From contig NZ_JAELXV010000003.1 of assembly GCF_016427535.1 (NCBI RefSeq), forward strand, positions 682,001-746,000: a stretch of 64,000 nt of DNA. Direction: 5' to 3'. Made by a program: the position numbers and the translations under genes. Position 1 is the stretch's first letter, and every line of letters begins with the position of its first letter. This DNA comes from Hymenobacter sp. BT559 (GTDB lineage Bacteria; Bacteroidota; Bacteroidia; Cytophagales; Hymenobacteraceae). The notes beneath the pieces were generated by a model. It was not told the origin of the DNA. It saw only the letters and a program-made list of their open reading frames with translations, and searched no databases. Below are positions 45,643-55,236 of this stretch, in pieces.

Positions 45643-46905
45643 TTAGAGTGCAAACGCTGCCTTGATTTTGTCTACGTAGTCCAGCTTTTCCCACGTAAAC
45701 GTTTCAAATGTCTTCTCCTCGCCGTCCTTCATCTTAACCGTTACGGTGCCGGGTTGGCGGCCCATGTGGCCGTAAGCCGCCGTCTGGCCAAATATAGGGT
45801 TGCGCAGGCCGAAGCGCTCGACAATGGCATAGGGCCGCAAGTCGAAGAGTTCATTTACTTTTTCCGCAATCTCACCATCGGTGAGCGTCTGGCCGGCTGC
45901 GTTTTTGGCTTTGGTCGTGTTATAGGTCGTTACGTAGAGGCCTACGGGCTTAGCCACGCCGATGGCGTAGGCCACCTGCACTAGCACTTGGTCGGCTACG
46001 CCAGCAGCCACCAGGTTTTTAGCAATATGGCGCGCAGCATAGGCAGCCGAGCGGTCTACCTTGCTTGAGTCTTTGCCCGAGAAAGCGCCTCCGCCGTGGG
46101 CACCCTTGCCGCCGTAAGTATCTACAATAATCTTGCGGCCAGTAAGGCCTGAGTCGCCGTGCGGGCCACCAATAACGAACTTACCCGTCGGGTTGATGTG
46201 GTGCGTAATGCTGTCCGTGAACAGCGCCTGAATGTCGGCGCCTAGGCTAGCTTTCACCCGTGGAATGAGGATAGACTTGATATCTTCTGAAATCTTCACC
46301 AACATGGCCGCCTCCGAATCGTCGAAGTCGTCGTGCTGCGTGCTCACCACGATGGTGTCAATGGCCTCAGGGCGGTGGTCGTCAGAGTAGCGAATTGTTA
46401 CCTGGCTTTTTGCATCGGGGCGCAGATACGTCATCTCCTTGCCTTCCTTGCGAATATCGGCCAGCACCTGCAGCAGGCGGTGCGATATGTCTAGGGCCAA
46501 CGGCATGTAGTTGTCGGTTTCGCTAGTAGCGTAGCCGAACATCATGCCTTGGTCGCCAGCGCCCTGCTCCTCGGGGGCCTGGCGCACTACGCCCTGGTTG
46601 ATGTCGGGCGACTGCTCGTGTAGGGCCGATAGAATGCCGCAGCTTTCTGCCTCAAACTTATACTCGGCCTTGGTATAGCCAATACGGCGGATGACGTCGC
46701 GGGCTACCGTCTGTACGTCAACGTAGGCCGACGACTTTACTTCGCCAGCTACTACTACCAAGCCGGTAGTTACCAGCGTTTCGCACGCTACTTTGGCCGC
46801 TGGGTCCTGACGCAGAAAGTCATCGAGGATGGCATCAGAAATCTGGTCGGCAACTTTATCGGGGTGGCCTTCCGAAACCGATTCGGAAGTGAACAGATAG
46901 GGCAT
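45643..46905 (-). CDS. metK: S-adenosylmethionine synthetase
   Basis: 420 residues, a bit longer than E. coli MetK (384) as in other Bacteroidota. It makes SAM from methionine and ATP. Motifs: [24 protein letters not shown] (residues 4-27), [36 protein letters not shown] and [23 protein letters not shown]. It sits close to a SAM-dependent methyltransferase gene and, 2 kb further, ahcY, so SAM production and SAH removal are encoded nearby though not as one operon. Confidence 0.98.
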   Translation of the reverse strand: MPYLFTSESVSEGHPDKVADQISDAILDDFLRQDPAAKVACETLVTTGLVVVAGEVKSSAYVDVQTVARDVIRRIGYTKAEYKFEAESCGILSALHEQSPDINQGVVRQAPEEQGAGDQGMMFGYATSETDNYMPLALDISHRLLQVLADIRKEGKEMTYLRPDAKSQVTIRYSDDHRPEAIDTIVVSTQHDDFDDSEAAMLVKISEDIKSILIPRVKASLGADIQALFTDSITHHINPTGKFVIGGPHGDSGLTGRKIIVDTYGGKGAHGGGAFSGKDSSKVDRSAAYAARHIAKNLVAAGVADQVLVQVAYAIGVAKPVGLYVTTYNTTKAKNAAGQTLTDGEIAEKVNELFDLRPYAIVERFGLRNPIFGQTAAYGHMGRQPGTVTVKMKDGEEKTFETFTWEKLDYVDKIKAAFAL

Positions 46906-46971
46906 AGGAGAGGATTATTCAAACACAAAGACCGCCCGCCCAGCCAGACGTAGGCGCGGGCGGGCGGGCGA

Positions 46972-46979
46972 CAAAGCTA
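46972..46979 (-). promoter_or_regulatory. -7 element of metK
   Basis: On the minus strand TAGCTTTG, matching TAnnTTTG, about 67 bp before the metK start. The expected -33 TTG is only weakly matched (TTTGG around 46995, spacing short). Confidence 0.35.
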
Positions 46980-47047
46980 CTCAAGAATTGCAACCAAATA
47001 CTGAGGCACCTAGAAAATGCCTCGGCGCTTGTGCCTGATTGGCTGCT

Positions 47048-48253
47048 TTATGGGGTTGATAAAACCACTTTCTCGCACACTAGCACCACCAGCCGACCCC
47101 GCAAATCGGTAGTGGCAAAAAGGTACAGGTCGCCCCCCTCGCGGATACCTGTGCGGCGCCGAAAATCAGCTACCGACTCCGGGAAATTGCGTGTAGTGAC
47201 GTGGGCGCGGGCTTCGGGCCCTAGGTGGCTCTTCAACGTGTTGCCATCGGCTTTCTCAGTAGCTAGTACCCGAAAAATGCGGCCCGGAAAATCGGCGCGC
47301 AGCTCGCCGCCAGTATACAGGTGGCTGTGCTGGTGCAGCTTGATGAGCTCGAAGGCCGAGCCGATACTCTTGAAAGCCCCTGCTTTCAGAATAGCGGCAT
47401 TAGGTTCATACAGATACTCTTGGGCCTCGGCGTAGCGGGGCACGGCACGCGCCTCGCGGGCACGGTTGAGGCGAAATTCCTGCTGGCTGCCATCGCGGCG
47501 TAGGTTGACGGCAAGGCGCTCGGGGTCTACGGCCGGCTCCTCGCCCAGCTCATATAATACCTCCTTCACTTCGTTATCTAGGGCTAGCACCCACAGGCGG
47601 CGCACGTGCTTTAGCTCCTGGATGGCTAGCTCAATGTCTAGCATCGGTGAGGTCTTAAGCAGAATGCGTGGCGCGTGCCGAAGCAACAATGGCATCAGCT
47701 TAGGTACGTCGGGCTCGCAGTCTGCTAGGCGAAACGTTTTGCCTCCGCGCTGGTCGCGTCGGGCTGGGTCTAGGTAGAGCCAGTCGAATGTGGCACCGCT
47801 GCTTTTGAGAAAGGAAACTGCATCGGCCGCATGCACGGTCGCATTCGCAATCTGAAGCTGCGCAAAATTGTAGGCTACTACCTGTGCCAAGCGCGGGTCG
47901 CGCTCCACGTAGTCAACCTGGTCGACTACAGTAGCAAAATGTGCAGAATCGGCTCCGAAGCCACCCGTAAGGTCGGCTAAGCGGGCGGCGCCCGCTACAA
48001 TAGCTGCCTTAAAAGCCGCCGTGCGCTCAGAAGATGCCTGCTCGACCGAGAGCGCAGGCGGAAAAATAAGGTCTTGGTTATCGGCCCAGGCCGGCAACTT
48101 CACGCGTGCCTTCTGGCGAGCCTGAATCTGGCGCACCAACTCGGGCACTGGCAGGTGGGGGTGGCGACGCGCCTGTAAAGCCAGGTGAGCGGGGTCGTCG
48201 TGCAGGTGGGCGGCCACGTAGCGCCGGGCCGCCTCAGGTAAAGGAAACTCCAT
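47048..48253 (-). CDS. SAM-dependent methyltransferase with THUMP-like domain
   Basis: 401 residues. SAM motif I is LADLTGGFGADSAHFA (about 90-105), motif IV is WLYLDPARRD (about 159-168), the latter of the NPPY/DP-type class I fold used for nucleic-acid N-methylation. A C-terminal part (about 300-395) resembles the THUMP-like domain of such Bacteroidota proteins. RNA (rRNA or tRNA) is the likely substrate; which base is not known. It is between metK and a hypothetical gene, with its own transcript likely. Confidence 0.8.
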   Translation of the reverse strand: MEFPLPEAARRYVAAHLHDDPAHLALQARRHPHLPVPELVRQIQARQKARVKLPAWADNQDLIFPPALSVEQASSERTAAFKAAIVAGAARLADLTGGFGADSAHFATVVDQVDYVERDPRLAQVVAYNFAQLQIANATVHAADAVSFLKSSGATFDWLYLDPARRDQRGGKTFRLADCEPDVPKLMPLLLRHAPRILLKTSPMLDIELAIQELKHVRRLWVLALDNEVKEVLYELGEEPAVDPERLAVNLRRDGSQQEFRLNRAREARAVPRYAEAQEYLYEPNAAILKAGAFKSIGSAFELIKLHQHSHLYTGGELRADFPGRIFRVLATEKADGNTLKSHLGPEARAHVTTRNFPESVADFRRRTGIREGGDLYLFATTDLRGRLVVLVCEKVVLSTP

Positions 48254-48301
48254 TATGCGCTAGTTAACGCAAAAAACGCTGAACTGGTGCACTACCCGGC
48301 T

Positions 48302-48907
48302 CTACAATTGCCAACGAAGCGCCAATATGGGCGCCCCTTGCCTAGTAGTAGCTACTCCTAGGCCTGCTGGCCGGAGGCGCGGCCATACAGAGCCTTGGCG
48401 GCCAGTAGGCAAGTCGCTATTGTAATTGTCTACCGCCTGTTTCAAGTATTCGTTGGTGTGGCGATTGATGAAGAGGGTGGCTACCAAGCTTACCACGGCT
48501 GCGCCTGCTGCTACCTGCTGCGTGGTTGAAAGATATTGAGCTTCATCTTTTCTGAATACCTGAGAGCCATAAACAAGGATGGAGCTTACCAGCACGCCCT
48601 TATCAATGAGGTAGAGCGTTTTCTGGCGGCGGTAATTATCTAGCTCGGCTACGGCTGTTGGGCTGCTACTAATATAAGGGCGCAGTTTTTGGCCGAAGAA
48701 GCCAGCACTTAGGTAGTTGTCTTCGCCCGTTTTACCAGGCGGCAAAAAGAAAAAATTGCGTTGCGGGCCATACTGCCCACGCTCTTGGTCTTCGGGCGAG
48801 AGGCGAATAGTAGTCGGCTTGCTCTGCGCTAAGCTAATTGAAACGCTACCCGCAACTGATAAGCTCAATAGGAGGAAAAAGCGATAAACCCGAGAAAATT
48901 CAAACAT
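48302..48907 (-). CDS. Hypothetical exported/membrane protein
   Basis: 201 residues with a signal peptide (FFLLLSLSVAGSVSISLAQS) and two further hydrophobic stretches (about 98-117, KGVLVSSILVYGSQVF; about 133-150, VAAGAAVVSLVATLFI). No family recognised. The tail contains PTGRQGSVWPRLRP, which is encoded by a sequence of the kind often seen in dispersed Bacteroidota repeats. Codon use is typical, so it is likely real. Confidence 0.65.
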   Translation of the reverse strand: MFEFSRVYRFFLLLSLSVAGSVSISLAQSKPTTIRLSPEDQERGQYGPQRNFFFLPPGKTGEDNYLSAGFFGQKLRPYISSSPTAVAELDNYRRQKTLYLIDKGVLVSSILVYGSQVFRKDEAQYLSTTQQVAAGAAVVSLVATLFINRHTNEYLKQAVDNYNSDLPTGRQGSVWPRLRPAGLGVATTRQGAPILALRWQL

Positions 48908-49141
48908 AACTTGTTAAATAGTAATAAAATTCTAAGAGATACCCTAAGTTAAGCATACCTACTTATTCTTGCATCTCGGCTCGGCCAAGAGCCTTTTAGT
49001 TTGTGAAATTCGGCCTAGGTCTTCATGTAAGCGCATGTTGGTAAAAGGCCACTTTGACACTCGGTAGCCTGCTGGCGTTAAACCTTATTCGCACCAGTAT
49101 CTTTGTACTCTTTCTCCTCATATAACCAACTAAAGAGCGTC
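48908..49141. other. Divergent region before ahcY
   Basis: AT-rich around 48905-48960. Holds one CCTAGG copy (49014-49019) and the ahcY promoter candidate described below. Confidence 0.4.
49098..49105 (+). promoter_or_regulatory. -7 element of ahcY
   Basis: TATCTTTG, 36 bp before the ahcY start. A -33 TTG at standard distance is not evident. Confidence 0.4.
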
Positions 49142-50461
49142 ATGGTAGAAACCAAGCCCACGACTTACGTGCCTTTCAAAGTGAAAGACATGAGCCTGGC
49201 CGAGTGGGGCCGCAAAGAAATTCGCCTAGCCGAAGCCGAAATGCCCGGCCTGATGTCGCTGCGCACTGAGTTCGGCCCAAGCAAGCCGCTGAAAGGCGCT
49301 CGCATTGCTGGCTGCTTGCATATGACGATTCAAACGGCGGTGCTTATCGAAACCCTCATTGAGCTGGGTGCCGATGTAACGTGGTCGTCGTGCAACATCT
49401 TCTCGACCCAGGACCACGCCGCAGCTGCTATTGCCGCTGCTGGCATCCCGGTTTATGCCTGGAAAGGCATGAATGAAGAAGAATTCAACTGGTGCATCGA
49501 GCAAACGCTGTTCTTTGGTGAAGAGCGCCAGCCCCTGAACATGATTCTCGACGACGGTGGCGACCTTACCAATATGGTGCTCGACCAGTTCCCAGAGCTG
49601 GCCGGTGGCATCAAAGGAGTATCGGAAGAAACCACGACCGGCGTGCTGCGTCTCATCGAGCGTGTGAAAGTGGGTACGCTGCCCTTCCCGGCTTTCAACA
49701 TCAACGACTCGGTAACCAAGTCGAAGTTTGATAACAAGTACGGCTGCAAGGAGTCGGCTGTAGACGCTATTCGCCGCGCTACCGACGTGATGATGGCTGG
49801 CAAAGTGGCTGTAGTAGCTGGCTACGGCGACGTAGGAAAAGGTACCGCTGCCTCGCTGCGTGGTGCTGGTGCCCGCGTTATCGTGACCGAAATAGACCCC
49901 ATCTGCGCCCTGCAAGCAGCTATGGACAGCTACGAGGTAAAGAAGATGGAGAACGCCATTCCGCGCGCCGACATCGTCATCACCACTACCGGTAACTGCG
50001 ACATTATCCGCGAGGAGCATTTCCGGGCCCTCAAGGACAAAGCCATCGTCTGCAACATCGGCCACTTCGACGATGAAATCGACATGGCGTGGCTCAACAA
50101 AAACTATGGCCACACCAAAGACACGGTGAAGCCGCAGGTTGACCTCTACAACATCGATGGCAAAGAGATTATCATCTTGGCTGAAGGCCGTTTGGTGAAC
50201 CTAGGCTGCGCAACCGGCCACCCATCGTTCGTGATGTCGAACTCGTTTACCAACCAGACGCTAGCGCAGCTGGAGCTGTGGGCACACGCCGATAAGTACG
50301 AAAACCAAGTATACACGCTGCCCAAGCACCTCGATGAGAAGGTAGCCCGCCTGCACCTCGCCAAAATCGGCGTGGAGCTAGACGAGTTGACGCCCAAGCA
50401 GGCTGACTATATCAAAGTGCCAGTGGAAGGTCCGTTTAAGTCGGATTTGTACCGCTACTAA
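49142..50461 (+). CDS. ahcY: Adenosylhomocysteinase
   Basis: 439 residues from the ATG at 49142 (an in-frame start at 49103 would add 13). It hydrolyses S-adenosylhomocysteine to adenosine and homocysteine, relieving product inhibition of methyltransferases. Motifs: [19 protein letters not shown] (about 55-73), [23 protein letters not shown] region [16 protein letters not shown], and the NAD-binding GYGDVGKG (about 226-233). C-terminus [10 protein letters not shown] is the family ending. Works with metK and the methyltransferases in the same area. Confidence 0.98.
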   Translation: MVETKPTTYVPFKVKDMSLAEWGRKEIRLAEAEMPGLMSLRTEFGPSKPLKGARIAGCLHMTIQTAVLIETLIELGADVTWSSCNIFSTQDHAAAAIAAAGIPVYAWKGMNEEEFNWCIEQTLFFGEERQPLNMILDDGGDLTNMVLDQFPELAGGIKGVSEETTTGVLRLIERVKVGTLPFPAFNINDSVTKSKFDNKYGCKESAVDAIRRATDVMMAGKVAVVAGYGDVGKGTAASLRGAGARVIVTEIDPICALQAAMDSYEVKKMENAIPRADIVITTTGNCDIIREEHFRALKDKAIVCNIGHFDDEIDMAWLNKNYGHTKDTVKPQVDLYNIDGKEIIILAEGRLVNLGCATGHPSFVMSNSFTNQTLAQLELWAHADKYENQVYTLPKHLDEKVARLHLAKIGVELDELTPKQADYIKVPVEGPFKSDLYRY

Positions 50462-50470
50462 TCAAACCTA

Positions 50471-50627
50471 AACCGCGGAGTCGTCGGATTATCCAGATTT
50501 ATTGGACTTTGTGGACAATACCAAAAAGAGAGGCCGCTCATTGAGCGGCCTCTCTTTTTGATTATATAATAGTTAATAGGTATCTATAGAGTTTGATAAA
50601 GTCGGATAATCTGACGATTCCGTGGTT
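50471..50627. repeat. Long imperfect palindrome with terminator core between ahcY and LLM gene
   Basis: Outer arms 50471-50494 and 50604-50627 pair over 24 bp with three G-U or mismatch positions, all of which become G-U pairs in a + strand transcript. Between them lies the 50523-50559 terminator. The left arm begins 9 bp past the ahcY stop; the right arm ends at the stop codon of the opposite gene. Confidence 0.75.
50523..50559. terminator. Bidirectional terminator after ahcY
   Basis: An 18-bp stem AAAAAGAGAGGCCGCTCA / TGAGCGGCCTCTCTTTTT. A and T runs make it active both ways, for ahcY (+) and the LLM-class gene (-). Confidence 0.9.
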
Positions 50628-51682
50628 CAGACAGTAGCCTTTAAACCTGAGTTAGCTAGCGCGGTCCGCACGGCTGGTGCCACTTCACTGCCAAACAGTT
50701 CTACTGAACGCATAACGCTAGCATGAGAAATGCCTTCGATAACTAGCTGAGCCAGGAAGCGGGTATTGTTGAATAATTCTTTTTGGTAGAGTAGCTTATC
50801 AATAATTTGCGGCACACTGCCCACTAAGAGTGGCCCCTCGGGCCCGCACAGGTAGTCGAACTGCTGGCGCGACATTGGGCGCCAGCCGCGCTCGCGTCCG
50901 ATGCGGTTCATAAGCTGCGAGTAGGGCGGAAAGAATTCGTCGGCAGCTTGTTTAGCCGTTTCTGCCACGTGAAAATGGCAATTGATGGCAATTTGCTGTG
51001 CAACTTCAGCGTGCCCGGCTTCGCGGTAGGCTTGGCGATAAAGGTCGGTGAAGGCTACGTATTGCGCTGGCGCGCCTCCTAGGATGGCGATTGTGAGGGG
51101 CAGGCCCAGTTGCCCGGCCCGCGCCACCGAGGCGGGTGTACCGCCCACTCCAATCCACACAGGTAGTTGCGGCTGCACCGGGCGGGGGTATACGCCCTTG
51201 CCTGCAATGGCGGCCCGGTGCTGCCCCTGCCAGCTTATAATTTCTTTTTTATTGATTTCGAGCAGCAGCTGTAGCTTCTCGATAAACAGCGCATCGTAGT
51301 CTTTCAAGTCGTGCCCGAAGAGGGGAAACGACTCAATAAATGAACCACGCCCAGCTAGAATCTCGGCCCGCCCACCCGAAATCAAGTCCACAGTGGCGAA
51401 ATTTTGGAAAGTGCGCACTGGGTCCACGGAGCTGAGCACCGTAACCGCGCTCGACAGGCGAATGCGCTTGGTTTGGGCAGCTACTGCGGCCAAAATGACC
51501 TCGGGTGCCGAGATAATAAAGTCGGGGCGGTGGTGCTCGCCGAGGGCCAGCACATCCAGGCCTACTTCATCGGCTAGGCGACCCATCGCCAGCAGCTCTT
51601 GCATGCGTAGTGCGGCTGCTTGGTCGCCCCCGGCTACATGCGCGGGCGCTACTTCCCCAAAGGAGCTGATACCAAATTCCAT
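50627..51682 (-). CDS. LLM-class flavin-dependent oxidoreductase
   Basis: 351 residues, matching the bacterial luciferase-like family length. Features: FGISSFGEVAP start, GLDVLALGEHHRPDFIISAP (F420/FMN-type pocket, residues about 35-60), RIRLSSAVTVLSSVDPVRTFQNFATVDLISGGRAEILAGRGS, and PQLPVWIGVGGTPASVARAGQLGLPL. Such enzymes are FMN- or F420-dependent monooxygenases; Bacteroidota probably use FMNH2. The substrate is unknown. Stop lies in the long palindrome. Confidence 0.88.
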   Translation of the reverse strand: MEFGISSFGEVAPAHVAGGDQAAALRMQELLAMGRLADEVGLDVLALGEHHRPDFIISAPEVILAAVAAQTKRIRLSSAVTVLSSVDPVRTFQNFATVDLISGGRAEILAGRGSFIESFPLFGHDLKDYDALFIEKLQLLLEINKKEIISWQGQHRAAIAGKGVYPRPVQPQLPVWIGVGGTPASVARAGQLGLPLTIAILGGAPAQYVAFTDLYRQAYREAGHAEVAQQIAINCHFHVAETAKQAADEFFPPYSQLMNRIGRERGWRPMSRQQFDYLCGPEGPLLVGSVPQIIDKLLYQKELFNNTRFLAQLVIEGISHASVMRSVELFGSEVAPAVRTALANSGLKATV

Positions 51683-51870
51683 AGAGTAAAGGCAAAAGGA
51701 GTAGAATTACGAAACAAGCCCAGCGCGTCGCAGAATGTTTAGCTGCCCACAGAACTGCTCCTAACCCGCTTTAAAAATGGCAAGCAGTGAATCCAGCTAG
51801 ATAGCCTCATCTGTAGGTGAGACTACTTCAAAATAAACTAAACATTAAGCGTGAGAATCACTGATTTTGT

Positions 51871-52354
51871 AAAACCCGTAAGTTTTCGCTGGCGCTACCG
51901 CTGGCTACGTCGCTGCTAGGTACCCTAGGGCCTTGTAAAAAGAATGCCAAAGCGCTCGTGGCTACTACGTCACTTTACGAACGGCTGAGCGACCTGCCTA
52001 CTGTTTCGACGGTGGTTGACCAGTTTATTACCAACGTGGTAACCGAAACGATGATGTCAAATTCGAAGCTCGAGCGCACGTTCGACCTGCTGATGCAGTC
52101 CGATAATTCGTACCACGTGGCTTCGTTGCGCAATCAGCTTATCGACCAAATTGAGCAGGCTACTGGTGGTCTGCTGGTCTACGAAGGCCTGTCGATGCCA
52201 GCCGCACACAGGGGCATGAATGTCAGAGAGGTAGAATTTAACGCGTTGGTGTCGAGCTAGGAAAAGCTATGACGAGTAAAGGCGTGCCCGCCAGCCAGTA
52301 ACAGAAGGGATGAATACTCTGGCGTCTCTAAAATCGAGCATCGTGGCTCAATAG
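51871..52354 (+). pseudogene. Decayed truncated-haemoglobin lipoprotein gene
   Basis: Frame A (about 51871-52256) encodes a signal peptide with lipobox LGPC, then a group 1 truncated-haemoglobin-like domain (LYERLSDLPTV ... LRNQLIDQIEQATGG ... AHRGM with the likely proximal His). No ATG, GTG or TTG starts this frame before a TGA at 51862; the first usable GTG (51958) skips the signal peptide. Frame A then stops at TAG 52258-52260. The family tail is found in two other frames: ELGKAMTSKGVPAS (52254-52298) and MNTLASLKSSIVAQ (52310-52351, stop TAG 52352-52354). So at least one lost start and two frameshifts break the gene. Such proteins bind oxygen or nitric oxide; here the copy is inactive unless sequencing errors explain the shifts. 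Confidence 0.75.
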
Positions 52355-52380
52355 CTACACAGCTGGTCTGCATGAAGTAA

Positions 52381-52420
52381 AAAGCCCCGCTTCTGCCGAC
52401 ATAGGCAGAAACGGGGCTTT
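52381..52420. terminator. Bidirectional terminator between the haemoglobin pseudogene and SDR gene
   Basis: Stem AAAGCCCCGCTTCTGCC / GGCAGAAACGGGGCTTT with one mismatch and loop GACATA, with flanking A and T runs. Confidence 0.8.
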
Positions 52421-52438
52421 ATGCGAAAGGGCTTTCGA

Positions 52439-53308
52439 TTAATCAAGAAACCGCGTTTCTGTTAGCTGTTCACTAAGCTCCCAGAGCTTACGGTTATTGG
52501 CAGGGGTATTGAAGCTGCTTTTGACGGGCTCAGGTTTTTTCTTGCTAAAAAAGCCGCCGCTAACAGCGCCAACCTTGGCGTCGGTAGCCAAGAAAATACT
52601 GGTTTGAGCACCTTTCTCAGGCGAAATCATGAATGGCCGCGCCAGGCTGAGTGCTGCCCCCACAATACCGCCCGTCTGCTTGCCGTAGCCGGTGGCTACC
52701 GCGCCCGGGTGCAGGCAGTTGGTCGTGACGTTGGTGATGCCGTGGGCGCGTAGGCGCTCGGCCAGCTCCTGTGTGAACATGATGTTCCAGAGCTTAGTAT
52801 TGCCATACTCCCACACGGCGCTGTAGTCGCGTTCCGATTGTAGGTCGTCGAGCGTGGGCTTGGAAAACCGATAGGCCATTGATGCCACATTGACGATGCG
52901 AGCGGCTGAGCTCTTCTGCAATAAGTCGAAGAGCAGGCTGGTGAGCAAGAACGGTCCTAGGTGGTTGGTCGCCAAGGTCATTTCATAGCCATCGGCCGAC
53001 AGTTCCCGCTCGGCCCCAAACATCAGCCCCGCGTTATTTACCAGCACGTCGAGGCGCGGGTACTTGGCATGAAGCTCGGCGGCTACGTCGCGCACCTGCT
53101 GCAGCACCGAAAGGTCGGCTAGCACGGTATCAATGCGCTCATTGCCAGTAGCCGCAATGATGGCGCGGCGCGTGCGGTCGGCCTTCTCCGCATTGCGCGC
53201 CAAGATGATAACGTGCGCGCCCTGCCGGGCCAACTCGCGGGCCGTTACCTCACCAATACCGGAGGTGGCCCCAGTCACGAGCATGATTTTATCTTGTAAG
53301 TCAGGCAT
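52439..53308 (-). CDS. Short-chain dehydrogenase (retinol-dehydrogenase-like)
   Basis: 289 residues from the ATG at 53308 (MPDLQDKIM...). NAD(P) motif TGATSGIG (about residues 13-20), NNAGLMFG (about 93), Ser in NVASMAY and the YGNTK catalytic pair, CLHPGAVATGYGK, all as in RDH11-14-like SDRs. The upstream extension to 53377 has no family resemblance. It probably reduces or oxidises an aldehyde, lipid or small alcohol; which one cannot be seen. Monocistronic between the pseudogene and the glycosyltransferase pair. Confidence 0.9.
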   Translation of the reverse strand: MPDLQDKIMLVTGATSGIGEVTARELARQGAHVIILARNAEKADRTRRAIIAATGNERIDTVLADLSVLQQVRDVAAELHAKYPRLDVLVNNAGLMFGAERELSADGYEMTLATNHLGPFLLTSLLFDLLQKSSAARIVNVASMAYRFSKPTLDDLQSERDYSAVWEYGNTKLWNIMFTQELAERLRAHGITNVTTNCLHPGAVATGYGKQTGGIVGAALSLARPFMISPEKGAQTSIFLATDAKVGAVSGGFFSKKKPEPVKSSFNTPANNRKLWELSEQLTETRFLD

Positions 53309-53415
53309 TAGAATAGCAGTAAGGAGAAGAGTTTTACCCAGGTACGCAAACCGACGAACCAACGGCCAACATACCATGCGTGCTAGCAGCGCGACGCGCT
53401 CTAGGGTCGGCCACC

Positions 53416-53423
53416 TAGCTTTG
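53416..53423 (+). promoter_or_regulatory. -7 element immediately before the family 2 glycosyltransferase gene
   Basis: TAGCTTTG ends 8 bp before the ATG at 53432, so transcription would begin at or within a few bases of the start codon, that is leaderless. No good -33 TTG is visible. Confidence 0.3.
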
Positions 53424-53431
53424 CAGTTGTT

Positions 53432-54199
53432 ATGCCCGCGCTCTCTGTCGTCATCATCACGTTTAATGAGGAAGCCAACATCGCTCGCTGCCTAGCCGCA
53501 CTGGGCGATGTGGCCGATGAGGTGCTGGTAGTCGATTCTTTCTCTACCGATAACACGGTTAAAATCTGCCAGCAGCACGGGGCACGCGTGGTGCAAAACG
53601 CCTTTGCAGGCTACGTCGAGCAAAAAAACTTTGCCACCGACCAAGCACGCTTTGATTATGTGCTCCAGCTCGACGCCGACGAAGTTCTTACCGAAGAGTT
53701 GCGCCAGAGCATCCGCGGGGCTAAACAGCACTGGCAGCACGCTGCCTATTCGCTGGCTCGCCTCACCAACTACTGCGGCAGCTGGGTGCGCCACGGCGGC
53801 TGGTATCCCGACCGCAAGCTGCGCCTCTACGACCGGCGCCTAGGTCGCTGGCAGGGCTTGCTGCTGCACGAGCGCTACGAGGTGCAGCCTGGCCAAACTA
53901 CCGGCGAGCTACGCGGCGATGCCCTGCACTACTCGTACCACTCCATTGCCCAGCACGTCAACCAGCTCAACAAATTCACGAGCATCACGGCACAAGAGCT
54001 AGCGCTCCGCGGTAAAACCCGCGTCACGTGGTTTCACTTGGTGCTAAAGCCGTTTTGGAAGTTTATGCACGGCTACGTGTTTCGGCTAGGCTTTCTAGAC
54101 GGCTTTGCGGGGCTCAGCATTGCCATTATTTCGGCCGCCGGCGTATTTCTAAAATTTGCTAAGCTGAAAACCCGCACCCAAGACGCACCCACCGCATGA
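53432..54199 (+). CDS. Family 2 glycosyltransferase (LPS core type)
   Basis: 255 residues. GT-A motifs: SVVIITFNEEANIARCL (about 5-21), DEVLVVDSFSTDNTVKIC, LQLDADEVL with the DxD-like pair, and GGWYPDRKLRLYDRR. C-terminal helices include a hydrophobic stretch (GFLDGFAGLSIAIISAAGVFL). It resembles enzymes that add a sugar to the LPS core in Bacteroidota and related phyla. The next gene starts inside the last codons (overlap ATGA at 54196-54199), so the two form a translationally coupled pair. Confidence 0.9.
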   Translation: MPALSVVIITFNEEANIARCLAALGDVADEVLVVDSFSTDNTVKICQQHGARVVQNAFAGYVEQKNFATDQARFDYVLQLDADEVLTEELRQSIRGAKQHWQHAAYSLARLTNYCGSWVRHGGWYPDRKLRLYDRRLGRWQGLLLHERYEVQPGQTTGELRGDALHYSYHSIAQHVNQLNKFTSITAQELALRGKTRVTWFHLVLKPFWKFMHGYVFRLGFLDGFAGLSIAIISAAGVFLKFAKLKTRTQDAPTA

Positions 54200-55236
54200 G
54201 CCCGACCTTCCTCGTCTCGCGCCCCGATGCTATCGGCGATGTGGTGCTAACCCTGCCAGTTTGTGGTATGCTCAAGCAGCTGCATCCGGGCTGCCGGGTA
54301 GTGCTTATTGGGCGCAGCTACACGGCGGCCGTAGCCGCTGCCTGCCCCTGGGTCGATGATTTTATAGAACTGACGGCAAACGCCGTGGTGGCCGACCTAG
54401 CGGCTCAGCTACGCAGCTACGCAGCCACCGCCATCCTTCACGTTTTCCCAAATAAAGTAGTGGCCAGCGCGGCCAAGCAGGCTGGCATCCCGGTGCGCAT
54501 AGGCACTCGCAACCGGCTATTTCATTGGCTTACCTGCAACCGGCTGGTAGCGCTTAGTCGGCGCCACTCGCCGCTGCACGAGGCCCAGCTCAATCTGCAG
54601 CTGTTGCAGCCACTCGGCTACGCAGAGGTGCCGCCGCTGTCCGCCGTGGCCGAGCTAGTGCGCTTGGTGCCCACTGTGCCATTATCGCCCCGTGCCCGCC
54701 AGCTGCTGGCGGCGCGGCAGCCAGGCCAGCTCAATGTGGTGTTGCACCCGCGTAGCCGCGGTAGTGCCCGCGAGTGGGGCTTAGCTCACTTTGGGCAGCT
54801 GGCGCGTCTACTTCACGCGGCGAGTCACCGTGTTTTCGTTACAGGCACGGCCGAGGAGGGCGCCGAGCTAGCCGCCGCTGGCTGGCTACAAGAGTACAAA
54901 CCATACCTAGCGGCCGACCTCACTGGGCAGTTTGCACTACCTGAGTTCATTGCTTTTATTGCGGCGGCTGACGGGCTGGTAGCTGGCAGCACGGGCCCAC
55001 TGCACCTAGCTGCCGCACTGGGCCGCCACGCGCTGGGGCTGTACCCACCTATCCGGCCCATGCATCCCGGGCGCTGGGGACCCTTGGGACCTAGGGCCGA
55101 GTACTTGGTCTTTGACCGGCCCAGCTGCCAGGACTGCCGCACGCAGCCAGCACAGTGCACTTGCATCAAAGCCATCGCGGCAGATGCAGTAGTGGCTCGC
55201 GTAGCAGGATGGCTGCCACTGTTGACACTTCAGTAG
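54196..55236 (+). CDS. Family 9 glycosyltransferase (heptosyltransferase-like)
   Basis: 346 residues. GT-B fold family 9: PDAIGDVVLTLPVCGMLKQLHP (about 10-31), HPRSRGSAREWGLAHFGQLARLL (about 177-199), GTAEEGAEL and the sugar-nucleotide region VAGSTGPLHLAAALGRHALGLYPP. It is an ADP-heptose-type LPS core enzyme and overlaps the GT2 gene by four bases, so the two make one short LPS-core operon. The Cys-rich end (CQDCRTQPAQCTC) matches related Bacteroidota family members. Confidence 0.9.
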   Translation: MSPTFLVSRPDAIGDVVLTLPVCGMLKQLHPGCRVVLIGRSYTAAVAAACPWVDDFIELTANAVVADLAAQLRSYAATAILHVFPNKVVASAAKQAGIPVRIGTRNRLFHWLTCNRLVALSRRHSPLHEAQLNLQLLQPLGYAEVPPLSAVAELVRLVPTVPLSPRARQLLAARQPGQLNVVLHPRSRGSAREWGLAHFGQLARLLHAASHRVFVTGTAEEGAELAAAGWLQEYKPYLAADLTGQFALPEFIAFIAAADGLVAGSTGPLHLAAALGRHALGLYPPIRPMHPGRWGPLGPRAEYLVFDRPSCQDCRTQPAQCTCIKAIAADAVVARVAGWLPLLTLQ

